Shown in pieces: positions 57,807-64,000 of a stretch of 64,000 bases of DNA. The stretch is taken from IMG/VR virus record IMGVR_UViG_3300036715_001368, positions 1-64,000 of that record, one strand, 5' to 3'. The notes under the pieces are model-generated. The model did no database searches, was not told the origin of the DNA, and was given only the letters and a program-made list of their open reading frames with translations. A program made the position numbers and the translations under genes. This DNA is from a virus. Position 1 is the stretch's first letter, and every line of letters starts with the position of its first letter.

Positions 57807-57841
57807 AAAAAAAAACGTCCCCCTTGTTTCCACACGGGACG
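57807..57841 (-). terminator. Intrinsic-terminator-like hairpin on the minus strand
   Basis: Read on the minus strand, CGTCCC, a 14-nt loop and GGGACG are followed by nine T residues. No minus-strand gene is seen nearby, so it may stop antisense transcripts, or the A9 tract may serve as bent or melting DNA. Confidence 0.4.
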
Positions 57842-57887
57842 AAATGAGACGGAAAAGAACGAATCGACAGCGAAAAGGACGTACGAC

Positions 57888-58514
57888 ATGAGCAAGGTTG
57901 ACGACATGGAGTGGCTCAAAGGAACGATGTGCAACGCCTCGTTCAAGAAGGTCAAGGATGCACTACTGGCAGGGTCCATCGAATCGTTTCGACAAGCCGT
58001 GGCTGATGGAATCGGAATCGACAAGGACAAGGCGCGCGTCGCCAAGGCAAGGGCAAGGCTCAAGCGTCGACTCAGGGGTGAGGCCCTTGAGGAAGCCAAG
58101 GATGAACTGAAGTGTGCCATCGACGACATGGTCGAGCATGAGAAGCAGTTCCGACAAGCGGTCGCCTCCTTCCTCCCTGACGATGAGGCTGAGACGGATG
58201 ACTCGATCTACGAGTCACAACCACACGAAGTGGTTCGCAAGAAGGAGTTCGAGAAGCAGTTGGGTCGCGACATCGAATGGAAGGAGTACTGGAAGCTCCT
58301 GAACGAGCACTACAAGGAGAAGCTCTCGGTCGAGCAAGAGCGGTACGAGGAATCGGTCGTGGAGTACGTCCACCGATTCGATTGCTCCTCCGACCTCGGG
58401 GGCAAGTACGACAGCGACAAGCATGGGGAGCCGCTTATCACCGACTCGACCTTCATCGACCCCAAGAAGGCGGCGATGCGGCTACTGGCAGCCGACAAGG
58501 CAGCCAAGGGGTGA
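57888..58514 (+). CDS. Hypothetical charged helical protein
   Basis: This 208-aa protein is the first of a run of short genes. It is almost wholly helical and rich in Lys, Glu and Asp (DKDKARVAKARARLKRRLRG). Its start has the leader AAAAGGACGTACGAC shared, with variations, by six other genes of this block. Unknown function. Confidence 0.68.
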   Translation: MSKVDDMEWLKGTMCNASFKKVKDALLAGSIESFRQAVADGIGIDKDKARVAKARARLKRRLRGEALEEAKDELKCAIDDMVEHEKQFRQAVASFLPDDEAETDDSIYESQPHEVVRKKEFEKQLGRDIEWKEYWKLLNEHYKEKLSVEQERYEESVVEYVHRFDCSSDLGGKYDSDKHGEPLITDSTFIDPKKAAMRLLAADKAAKG

Positions 58515-58570
58515 ACCCGGTACCCACCGGATGCACCGGCACGACAACGACATCTGAAAGGACGTGAGAC

Positions 58571-59008
58571 ATGAGCAAGATTGATTCGAAGATGGTGGAC
58601 ATGCGCGCTCTCCTTGCAACCTGCATGAAGACGGAGGATCCGACCGATAGGCTCGACGGCCGCCTCGGACCCACGACGACGGTTCGGTACTATCGGGAGG
58701 GACGCCTCATCGCCACGGCCAAGCGCCACCTGGTTCCGCCTGGCAGCGAGGCCGAGGAGATGTGCAGGGACGTCGACGGCTTCGTCGAGGCCGGATGCAC
58801 GCTCAGGTTCAACGGTGACGTTGCGACCAAGTACGAGGAGGAGGACGCCTGGTACCTGATGAGCGAGTTCGAGTGGCCCAAAGGTCACTGCGCCGAGTGC
58901 GGCACGAAGGATGGCGGGTCGAACCACAGGACCTGCATTGCGTGCAATGCCTACGCGAACGCTGAAGCCGCCGCCGCCGAGAACAAGGCTTGGAGTCGGT
59001 ACGCGTGA
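58571..59008 (+). CDS. Hypothetical protein with zinc finger
   Basis: This 145-aa protein starts MSKIDSK after the shared leader GAAAGGACGTGAGAC. The C-terminal part has CAEC (about 107-110) and CIAC (about 122-125), a likely zinc ribbon. Central region alpha/beta. Unknown function. Confidence 0.65.
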   Translation: MSKIDSKMVDMRALLATCMKTEDPTDRLDGRLGPTTTVRYYREGRLIATAKRHLVPPGSEAEEMCRDVDGFVEAGCTLRFNGDVATKYEEEDAWYLMSEFEWPKGHCAECGTKDGGSNHRTCIACNAYANAEAAAAENKAWSRYA

Positions 59009-59193
59009 AGACGAAGCTCAGGGCCTGCAACTGCGGTCACGACTTCGACTTCTGGTTGCAGCCGTTCCTCGGACTCATGAACAGCGGCACTGACGGCATC
59101 AGGCTCGACGTTCGCAACTGCCCGAACTGCGGGACGACCGTCTCGGAGCCGGTAAAGGATTCGCAGATCGTAAAGCAAGACTCAGCTCGGTGA
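59005..59193 (+). CDS. Small zinc-ribbon protein
   Basis: GTG 59005 overlaps the previous TGA (GTGA). The 62-aa product has CNC (8-10) and CPNC (about 39-42), a compact zinc ribbon. Small proteins of this sort often bind host transcription or repair factors, but nothing specific is known here. Confidence 0.6.
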   Translation: MKTKLRACNCGHDFDFWLQPFLGLMNSGTDGIRLDVRNCPNCGTTVSEPVKDSQIVKQDSAR

Positions 59194-59200
59194 TCGCGGT

Positions 59201-59265
59201 CTGCCTCGATGTACACGCATCGGGGCAGGACGCGGCAACTAAGCCGCGATGTGGAACGGTTCCAC
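59201..59265 (+). other. Three consecutive perfect or near-perfect stem-loops
   Basis: The gap before the 59289 gene contains three adjacent hairpins: CTGCCTCGATG/CATCGGGGCAG (59201-59228, one wobble), CGCGGC/GCCGCG with a 6-nt loop (59231-59248) and GTGGAAC/GTTCCAC (59251-59265). Together they occupy nearly the whole gap. A structured leader RNA, attenuator or small RNA is possible; it does not fold as a tRNA. Confidence 0.5.
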
Positions 59266-59288
59266 TCGAACAACGGAGATTGAACATC

Positions 59289-59759
59289 ATGAACACGACC
59301 AGCAGCAAGTCCCAGTCCGCCTCGACCACCGCCAAGAAGCAGCCGACTGCTCCGCCGAAGTCCGACAAGAACCTCGCGGCGGCAGCGAAGTCCGACAATG
59401 GTGTCGCCGACAAGGCGAGTGACTCGTCCAAGGATCTGGCAGCGGCGGCGAAGAAGAAGGAGTCGGCGCCGAAGGGCTTCAAGGTCGCCGAGAACCCGGA
59501 CCTCGTTTTGTCCCCGAAGCAGGAGAAGATCCGGCTGGCGATGGAGAAGGCTCTCTACGTCTTCCGGAAGGCGAGCAAGGAGGGCATCGCGAGGAAGAAG
59601 GCGTTCATCGAGGCGCTGGGCACCGTCGCGGCCGACAAGGAGATCGACGCGATGATCAAGGAGGCGGTCCACTTCAACAAGGACGTGGACCAGCCGGGCG
59701 CCGACGTCTGGACGGACGCGGAGGACATCCGCGCCTCGTTCATCAAGGCGTACTGCTGA
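59289..59759 (+). CDS. Hypothetical Lys/Ala-rich protein
   Basis: ATG 59289 with GGAG upstream gives 156 aa. Residues 1-65 are Ser/Ala/Lys-rich and repetitive (DKNLAAAAKSD, SKDLAAAAKKK), probably disordered and possibly DNA-binding; 70-156 are helical. A strong terminator follows, so this gene may be separately expressed at high level. Confidence 0.65.
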   Translation: MNTTSSKSQSASTTAKKQPTAPPKSDKNLAAAAKSDNGVADKASDSSKDLAAAAKKKESAPKGFKVAENPDLVLSPKQEKIRLAMEKALYVFRKASKEGIARKKAFIEALGTVAADKEIDAMIKEAVHFNKDVDQPGADVWTDAEDIRASFIKAYC

Positions 59760-59778
59760 GCGACGCTGACCGCGACGT

Positions 59779-59834
59779 AGCGTAAGGAGAAGGCCCTGGG
59801 TCGGATTGAACATCCGGTCTCAGGGCCTCACGCT
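59779..59834 (+). terminator. Long compound terminator hairpin
   Basis: AGCGT/ACGCT outside, AGGCCCTG/CAGGGCCT (8 bp) in the middle and CGGAT/ATCCG inside form one long stem 20 nt after the 59289 gene, followed by TTTG. Confidence 0.65.
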
Positions 59835-59893
59835 TTGATTGACCATGGATCTGGATGCATCCACCGGCATGAAGAAAGGTCACGGATAAGAAG

Positions 59894-60298
59894 ATGAAGA
59901 AGTACCTGGTAGCGATCATGATGCTCGTTTCTGCAACCGCCCACGCGAGCGACGTTCCGCAAGCGCTTGCGCCGAAGTTCGAGTGGAAAACCTCTATGGA
60001 GGTGGTCGCCACCGGGGCGAAGGTCGAGCAGGTCGTAGATGACAACGGTAGAACGCTCGGTGGCCGCATGTACACGAATGCGCCCGAGTGGTACTGCCGA
60101 TACTCGCCAGTCAGGGTCGGTGGAGACTCGGAGACGGTCTCTGTCTCCTGTTACCTGGTGCTTGCTGGTCGGCCGTCGATGTACGGAATGACGACGCGGG
60201 CCACGTGCTCGAAGGATGCGCCGCGTGCGCAGGCCGAGCTGATCGTCGAGAGCTCGATGGCTCCGCAGACGTTGCGCATGACGTGTTGGAAGAAGTGA
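59894..60298 (+). CDS. Secreted (periplasmic) protein with signal peptide
   Basis: This 134-aa protein has a textbook signal peptide (MKKYLVAIMMLVSATAHA, cleavage before SD). The mature part has four Cys (about 68, 86, 104, 131), which could form two disulfides in the periplasm. Exported phage proteins of this size often block superinfection or inhibit envelope functions; that is inference. It follows a strong terminator, so it may have its own promoter. Confidence 0.7.
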   Translation: MKKYLVAIMMLVSATAHASDVPQALAPKFEWKTSMEVVATGAKVEQVVDDNGRTLGGRMYTNAPEWYCRYSPVRVGGDSETVSVSCYLVLAGRPSMYGMTTRATCSKDAPRAQAELIVESSMAPQTLRMTCWKK

Positions 60299-60324
60299 CT
60301 CGAACAACTGAAAGGACGTGGACG

Positions 60325-60648
60325 ATGAAGACGAAGACGTTTCAAGAGATTCTGCAACAGGCTGGGTACAAGGTTCGCGAGTACTCGGGTCGCACCATGG
60401 GAAGAGAGACGTGTCTCTCGGTCGCCGGAGACAACGTCAGCCAAGCGACGCTGCTCGGTGATCTCATCGACTCGGTCGAACATCTGTCGCGCAACGACTG
60501 GTGCGATCACGTCGCTGTCATCGTTGAAGCACTACGCGAAACGAAGGAGGACGCAATGGGCAAAGGCACAGTGACCTACTGGCCCAGGATCAAGTTCGAT
60601 AAGAAGATGTATGTCGACTCCATCAACGACTCGTTTTGCAAAGGCTGA
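60325..60648 (+). CDS. Hypothetical protein
   Basis: ATG 60325 follows the shared leader GAAAGGACGTGGACG; the 107-aa product is alpha/beta with three Cys. Longer upstream frame overlaps the secreted-protein gene and is rejected. Unknown function. Confidence 0.62.
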   Translation: MKTKTFQEILQQAGYKVREYSGRTMGRETCLSVAGDNVSQATLLGDLIDSVEHLSRNDWCDHVAVIVEALRETKEDAMGKGTVTYWPRIKFDKKMYVDSINDSFCKG

Positions 60649-60653
60649 ACATC

Positions 60654-60977
60654 ATGAGCGAACATCATGAGTGCGAGTTCGAAGCGATGGTCGACGGTCA
60701 GGACGTCTACGTCTTTGGGTTCATGGAGCGATACCAGACGTTGGCGCCATGGCACGTGCTGGCCAACGCAGACATGGAAGACCATCTGATCACGCACGAG
60801 TCGTACTGGTTCGACGTGTGTGATCCGAACGAAGTCGATGACGCTTACGGGGACTTCCCGAGGATGTCGATTCCGATTGCGTGGGGCAAGGTGCTGGTCG
60901 AGCGAATCAAGGACAAGTTCTGCGCTCGATTCGAAGCCATGGCAGAGGAAGTAGCCGAGAGGAGGCTGTCACGATGA
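60654..60977 (+). CDS. Hypothetical acidic protein
   Basis: ATG 60654 gives 107 aa rich in Glu, Asp and aromatic residues. Its stop overlaps the next ATG (ATGA). Unknown function; no motif. Confidence 0.6.
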   Translation: MSEHHECEFEAMVDGQDVYVFGFMERYQTLAPWHVLANADMEDHLITHESYWFDVCDPNEVDDAYGDFPRMSIPIAWGKVLVERIKDKFCARFEAMAEEVAERRLSR

Positions 60978-61336
60978 AGCCGAAGAAGTACACGATCGAC
61001 ATGGAGATCGAGCGAGATGGTGAGACCTTCGAGGTCCAGGTCACGGGGGAATGCACCCTGGGTACGCCAGAACGAATTCCGCCAGCCAATCGTCCAGAGG
61101 ACTACGACCCCGGCGCCGATCCCGAGTTCGAGGTCACTCACGTGAAGCGTGTCATGGCTGGCACGAGCATTCGACTCGATCTGGAAGGATGTCTGACGGA
61201 GAAAGAAGAGAAGCTCGCAGGCGACATGCTGCTTCAGAGAGCGGCCGACGAGTTTGCCGACGACGATTCAGGTCCAGACATGGACGACCGAGACGACCGC
61301 GACGATGCTTGGGACGCGGAAGACTGCGATCTCTGA
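60974..61336 (+). CDS. Hypothetical acidic protein
   Basis: The 120-aa product has an N-terminal beta segment (KKYTIDMEIERDGETFEVQV) and ends in a very acidic tail (about 95-120, mostly D). It could mimic DNA or bind basic host proteins, but that is speculation. Confidence 0.62.
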   Translation: MKPKKYTIDMEIERDGETFEVQVTGECTLGTPERIPPANRPEDYDPGADPEFEVTHVKRVMAGTSIRLDLEGCLTEKEEKLAGDMLLQRAADEFADDDSGPDMDDRDDRDDAWDAEDCDL

Positions 61337-61347
61337 AAGGAGAAGGC

Positions 61348-61662
61348 ATGAGAGGCACGAAGGGCGACTACTACGACTATTCGTTCATGACGAAGGAGGC
61401 CGTAGGTGGATGGGTGGCGGATTGGGCCAGGCAGATCCGCGACAAGCGCAACGAGGGAGATACCAGGTACATCGAGCTGGTGGATGCGTACAACGCGCTC
61501 GTCGAGCTCGACAACCTCAAGATCGTTCCGGTCACCCCAGAAGCGATGGACACAGTGCTGAAGTTGGTGAACACGAAGATCGAAGCCGTCTACGACGAGC
61601 TGGAGTCATCGGTCCACTGGGGTCAGCGACCGCACAGACACATTGGCAAGATGGTTTGGTAA
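61348..61662 (+). CDS. Hypothetical helical protein
   Basis: ATG 61348 with a strong ribosome site (AAAGGAGAAGG) gives 104 aa, helical with aromatic N-terminus (KGDYYDYSFMTKEAVGGWV). Unknown function. Confidence 0.62.
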   Translation: MRGTKGDYYDYSFMTKEAVGGWVADWARQIRDKRNEGDTRYIELVDAYNALVELDNLKIVPVTPEAMDTVLKLVNTKIEAVYDELESSVHWGQRPHRHIGKMVW

Positions 61663-61678
61663 CGAAAGGACGTAGATC

Positions 61679-61840
61679 ATGACGAAGAGCAAGAAGGCAA
61701 CGAAGAGCAAGTCGAAGCAGTGTTCATCATGGACAGGGCTGGCGTGTGATGTTTGTCGCATCGAATCGAAGGTGGTGCACAAGAGACGGCGAGCAAAGGG
61801 CAAGCGGCAGCTTCCTGATGCTGATGAGACCCAGCGATGA
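61679..61840 (+). CDS. Very small basic protein (53 aa)
   Basis: ATG 61679 follows the shared leader GAAAGGACGTAGATC. The product is Lys/Ser/Arg-rich (MTKSKKATKSKSKQCSS, KKVVHKRRRAKGKRQ-like tail) with CDVC (about 23-26). The leader makes it credible despite its size. Confidence 0.55.
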   Translation: MTKSKKATKSKSKQCSSWTGLACDVCRIESKVVHKRRRAKGKRQLPDADETQR

Positions 61841-62138
61841 TCGTAAGGCCAAGATTCGAGGCATCGTGCGTCACGTGAAGATGCACCAGATCGGTCACTT
61901 CATGATGGGCACGATGATCGTCGCTGGTCACAAGATCACGCTCAGCGGAACGTACGGATCGGACGGACTCGCGTGTGACGTGCCGCATGAGGTCTATGAG
62001 CTCGGCGTGGATCTGCCTGACGAGCTGTACGAGGCTTGGAACAAAGGGGAAGGTTGGAACGAAGCTGGGAAGGAAGGTCTGGCCATGTTCGATTGGGGCA
62101 AGATCAAGGTCATGAAGCAGCGGAAAGGACGCAAGTGA
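61824..62138 (+). CDS. Hypothetical protein
   Basis: ATG 61824 (or 61818) gives about 104 aa and overlaps the small basic gene by 17 nt. It has His/Met-rich VRHVKMHQIGHFMMG followed by a beta region (IVAGHKITLSGTYGSDG). Unknown function. Confidence 0.55.
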   Translation: MRPSDDRKAKIRGIVRHVKMHQIGHFMMGTMIVAGHKITLSGTYGSDGLACDVPHEVYELGVDLPDELYEAWNKGEGWNEAGKEGLAMFDWGKIKVMKQRKGRK

Positions 62139-62362
62139 TGGCCGAAGTCATTGTCGTTCGAATGAGAGAAGGAAGCGCTGAAGCGTACATGGAGAAAGCC
62201 AGGCGAGTCATCGCTCTCGGCAACGAGACGATGCTCGCTCTTCTCTTTGGAAAGAACCCGATCTCAGACGCCGAGCTTCGGGCGCTGATCAGGAAGCGTC
62301 CAGAAGTGTACGGACGATTCTCAGGATACGTAGGGAAGCAACGGAAAGGACGTGGACGATGA
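62138..62362 (+). CDS. Small hypothetical helical protein
   Basis: ATG 62138 follows the variant leader GAAAGGACGCAAGTG and shares one base with the previous TGA. The 74-aa product is basic and helical. It overlaps the next gene by 4 nt. Confidence 0.58.
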   Translation: MAEVIVVRMREGSAEAYMEKARRVIALGNETMLALLFGKNPISDAELRALIRKRPEVYGRFSGYVGKQRKGRGR

Positions 62363-62898
62363 GTACATGGAAAGACGTGGAGTGTGGCGAGTGTGAGGGT
62401 ACTGGGCACGTCGCAGGCGACGAGGAGTGCGCCAAGTGCAGCGGTCGTGGGTTCGTCTTCCCGTGGGGTCTGACATGCGGCGTGAGGAAGACGGTTGCCT
62501 TGGGCGCTCGTGCCATCTTCCAGGGCTTCGACCAGATCGACATCGTCTGGAATCGCCAGGCCCTGATCGGAGGCACCGAGGAGCAGCGGAACATCCTCGC
62601 CAACTGGCTCGTGGATTGGGGCATCCCACTGCTCAAGAAGCTGTGCAAGGAGGAGAGCCTCCTGACCAGCGACCATCGGCTCGTCAGCACCCAAGTCCAC
62701 GACTGGTGCATCATGGCGAACCCGCGCAAGTCCCTCGGCTACCTGTACATCGGCGTCTGCCCGGTTGACGGGGTCGATATGCCGAAAGCGGTTCCGCCAC
62801 CGCCGCGGGGCAAGGTCGACAACGCGCGCCGATTGATCGACCGAGCAGACCGGGCTGGTGAGCGTACGGGGCTTCGCAAGCTCCGAGGGAGGCTGTGA
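62359..62898 (+). CDS. DnaJ-type zinc-finger protein
   Basis: This 179-aa protein follows the shared leader GAAAGGACGTGGACG. Its first 35 residues carry two CxxCxGxG repeats (CGECEGTG and CAKCSGRG), the hallmark of the DnaJ cysteine-rich domain, without a J domain. The rest is helical with a basic C-terminus (ARRLIDRADRAGERTGLRKL). It may bind host chaperone substrates or act as a small adaptor; uncertain. Confidence 0.65.
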   Translation: MSTWKDVECGECEGTGHVAGDEECAKCSGRGFVFPWGLTCGVRKTVALGARAIFQGFDQIDIVWNRQALIGGTEEQRNILANWLVDWGIPLLKKLCKEESLLTSDHRLVSTQVHDWCIMANPRKSLGYLYIGVCPVDGVDMPKAVPPPPRGKVDNARRLIDRADRAGERTGLRKLRGRL

Positions 62899-63197
62899 TG
62901 CATCGTACGAAGAAGATCTGGCTCATCGACAAAGAGCCGCAGCCGGAGGGTGACAAGGTCTCCTGTTTCGACAACAGCGACAAGGTGCCCAAGGGCTGGT
63001 TCAAGGAAGCTCCGGCCTATGCCGCCGAGCTGTTTGCGCTCGAGCATCACGGTTCCGCTGAATCGTCGAAAGAGTACAAGATCCGAGTGATCGACGAAGC
63101 GGACCAGATCTACGACTTCGTCGTTCGGTGTCGTCGCGAAACCACGGCGAGCGTCTACGACAAGAAAGGCAAGTTCGTCAGTGGAGGCACAGATTAA
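62898..63197 (+). CDS. Hypothetical protein
   Basis: ATG 62898 (GTG 62895 possible) with GGGAGG upstream gives 99 aa, alpha/beta, with KKIWLIDKEPQPEGDKVSCF at the start. It overlaps both neighbours by one base. Unknown function. Confidence 0.6.
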   Translation: MHRTKKIWLIDKEPQPEGDKVSCFDNSDKVPKGWFKEAPAYAAELFALEHHGSAESSKEYKIRVIDEADQIYDFVVRCRRETTASVYDKKGKFVSGGTD

Positions 63198-63445
63198 TGG
63201 CCCCGTTCAAAGATACCGGGTCCAAGACCGGCCTCGTACTCGACAGCTCGCTCGCGGAGTATGTCTCGGCCGAAGAGCACTTCGGACACGCCAACTATGC
63301 TCGCTGGGTCAGCACGTACCACGAGCTGAAGGGGCATGCGGTTCAGCATCGTCTTGCAGGTGACATCACAGAAGCCGTGAAGTACGAAGCTCAGTGTGAT
63401 GAGATCGCCAAGACGATCGAAGAGTACGAGAACAACAACCAGTAG
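63197..63445 (+). CDS. Hypothetical helical protein
   Basis: ATG 63197 shares a base with the previous TAA. The 82-aa product is helical and acidic at the C-terminus. Unknown function. Confidence 0.6.
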   Translation: MAPFKDTGSKTGLVLDSSLAEYVSAEEHFGHANYARWVSTYHELKGHAVQHRLAGDITEAVKYEAQCDEIAKTIEEYENNNQ

Positions 63446-63458
63446 CGGGGCGGGAAAC

Positions 63459-63701
63459 ATGTACATCACGAAGGGAACATCGGCCGGAGCGTTGCAGCAG
63501 ATCCTCAAGGACAGTGGCGTCAAGGAGATGCGCGTCAGGGTCCGAGAGGGTCACTGGCACGTCTCCATGAGCGAGAGCGGTGCAGCATTCTTGAGCGCAA
63601 CGAGCGCCGATCTGATCGAAGCAGCCAACAAGGCCCTGAAGTTGGTGCTGCCTGTTGCGGAGGACGAGGATGCACAGTTGGTACGCGCAATGAACTGGTA
63701 G
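63459..63701 (+). CDS. Small hypothetical alpha/beta protein
   Basis: ATG 63459 gives 80 aa with two beta strands (MRVRVREGHWHVSMSE) and a C-terminal helix (ADLIEAANKALKL). The upstream sequence GGGGCGGGAAAC offers a weak ribosome site. Unknown function. Confidence 0.6.
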   Translation: MYITKGTSAGALQQILKDSGVKEMRVRVREGHWHVSMSESGAAFLSATSADLIEAANKALKLVLPVAEDEDAQLVRAMNW

Positions 63702-63715
63702 AAAGGACGTGGACG

Positions 63716-63937
63716 ATGAGCGAAGATGACAAGAAGCGTAAGTGTGGACTGGCACCGAACCTCGAACACGGTCACGATCACTGCCCGGTCGCGAAGTCGA
63801 TCGCGCAGGCTCTGATCGGAGAGCGTGAGCTCGTTTCGAACTCAACGAGCTCGGGACCAGCGAAGGTCAACTTGGAGGCGTACCGTACGAACTTCGAGAC
63901 CATCTTCGGAGCGAAGCAGAAAGTCTGGACGTCCTGA
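63716..63937 (+). CDS. Small Cys/His protein
   Basis: ATG 63716 follows the shared leader GAAAGGACGTGGACG. The 73-aa product has C10 ... H18-H20-H22-C23 (CGLAPNLEHGHDHC), a possible zinc site. The last 63 bp of the window after it show no complete feature. Confidence 0.58.
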   Translation: MSEDDKKRKCGLAPNLEHGHDHCPVAKSIAQALIGERELVSNSTSSGPAKVNLEAYRTNFETIFGAKQKVWTS

Positions 63938-64000
63938 CGGGCGACAACTACGGCGGCAGGACCGTGCCTGGACGCGAGTCGATCTACGGAGAGACGAGCG

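Larger units (their letters stand above)
57378..57887. other. 510-bp noncoding region with iteron-like repeats and hairpins (possible origin/control region)
   Basis: This is the only gap of this size in the window. It contains GACGTCACCACGGCCA exactly twice (57395, 57462), a 14-bp copy at 57573 and a partial one near 57600. A 29-bp imperfect direct repeat (57628-57656 and 57715-57743, 24 of 29 identical) begins AAAACCGAT and ends CACTTACGT, with an extra AAAACCGAC at 57664. Perfect hairpins lie at 57643-57660 and 57667-57681, and an A9 tract at 57807. The second half is noticeably AT-richer than its surroundings. Iteron-like repeats, AT-rich DNA and its place between late-type and small genes suggest a replication origin or early promoter region. 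Confidence 0.55.

Noticed and set aside
59201-59265. tRNA-like element with CTA in the middle hairpin loop, as a possible amber suppressor tRNA
   Set aside because: The middle loop has 6 nt instead of 7, there is no T-arm of the right form, and no acceptor stem pairs around the three hairpins.

Overview
ORGANISM. The window is part of the genome of a large, contractile-tailed (myovirus-type) double-stranded DNA bacteriophage. Every gene I can support lies on the + strand. Genes are tightly packed, often with ATGA or GTGA stop/start overlaps. The order is that of a T4-like virion module: large terminase, portal, prohead protease, major capsid protein, connector-type proteins, tail sheath, tail tubes, tail assembly chaperone, tape measure, baseplate hub, spike and wedge, then fibres. 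The DNA is GC-rich. A candidate unimolecular spanin with lipobox and C-terminal membrane segment suggests a Gram-negative host. I see no integrase, tRNA gene, CRISPR array or insertion sequence, and no endolysin.  LAYOUT. (1) 1-10.0 kb, head: terminase (its 5' end lies outside the window), a damaged homing-endonuclease-like gene, portal, an acidic protein, a protease fused to a scaffold-like coiled coil, and the major capsid protein. (2) 10-24 kb: two tandem 183-aa paralogues, then many small connector or accessory genes. Among these are a Dps-like ferritin with all four ferroxidase ligands, a virion-type beta protein, a 2H phosphoesterase, and an HK97-gp10-like tail-completion protein. (3) 24-34 kb, tail: sheath, two tube-like proteins, a C39-like cysteine peptidase, a ribbon-helix-helix protein, a tail chaperone with a well supported -1 frameshift site, and a 1080-aa tape measure. 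(4) 34-43.5 kb, baseplate: LysM-like protein, hub, gp5/gpV-type spike, a 38-residue-repeat protein, gp25-like and J-like wedge proteins, a gpI-like protein and tail-tube initiator-like proteins. (5) 43.5-52.2 kb: a membrane protein, fibre and adhesin proteins, ending in a 1416-aa fibre with two LamG-like domains and about 37 copies of a 20-residue repeat. (6) 52.2-57.4 kb: small membrane and coiled-coil proteins that look like a lysis or envelope cassette, a dCMP deaminase remnant, the candidate u-spanin, a winged-helix regulator and Cys-rich proteins. (7) 57.4-57.9 kb: a 510-bp noncoding region rich in direct repeats and hairpins, a candidate origin or control region. (8) 57.9-64.0 kb: a run of short genes of unknown function, seven of them preceded by the same leader (GAAAGGACGT, then 4-8 nt, then ATG).  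HOW IT FITS TOGETHER. Regions 1-5 encode head packaging, maturation and the contractile tail. Hairpin terminators follow the protease-upstream gene, the capsid gene, the first decoration-like paralogue and the sheath, which fits extra transcripts for abundant proteins. The unusual elements are the accessory enzymes inside the structural block (Dps-like ferritin, 2H phosphoesterase, C39-like peptidase) and one beta-sandwich-like module recurring in the capsid, sheath and baseplate proteins. Functions were assigned by reading protein motifs without database searches, so family-level names are inferences.
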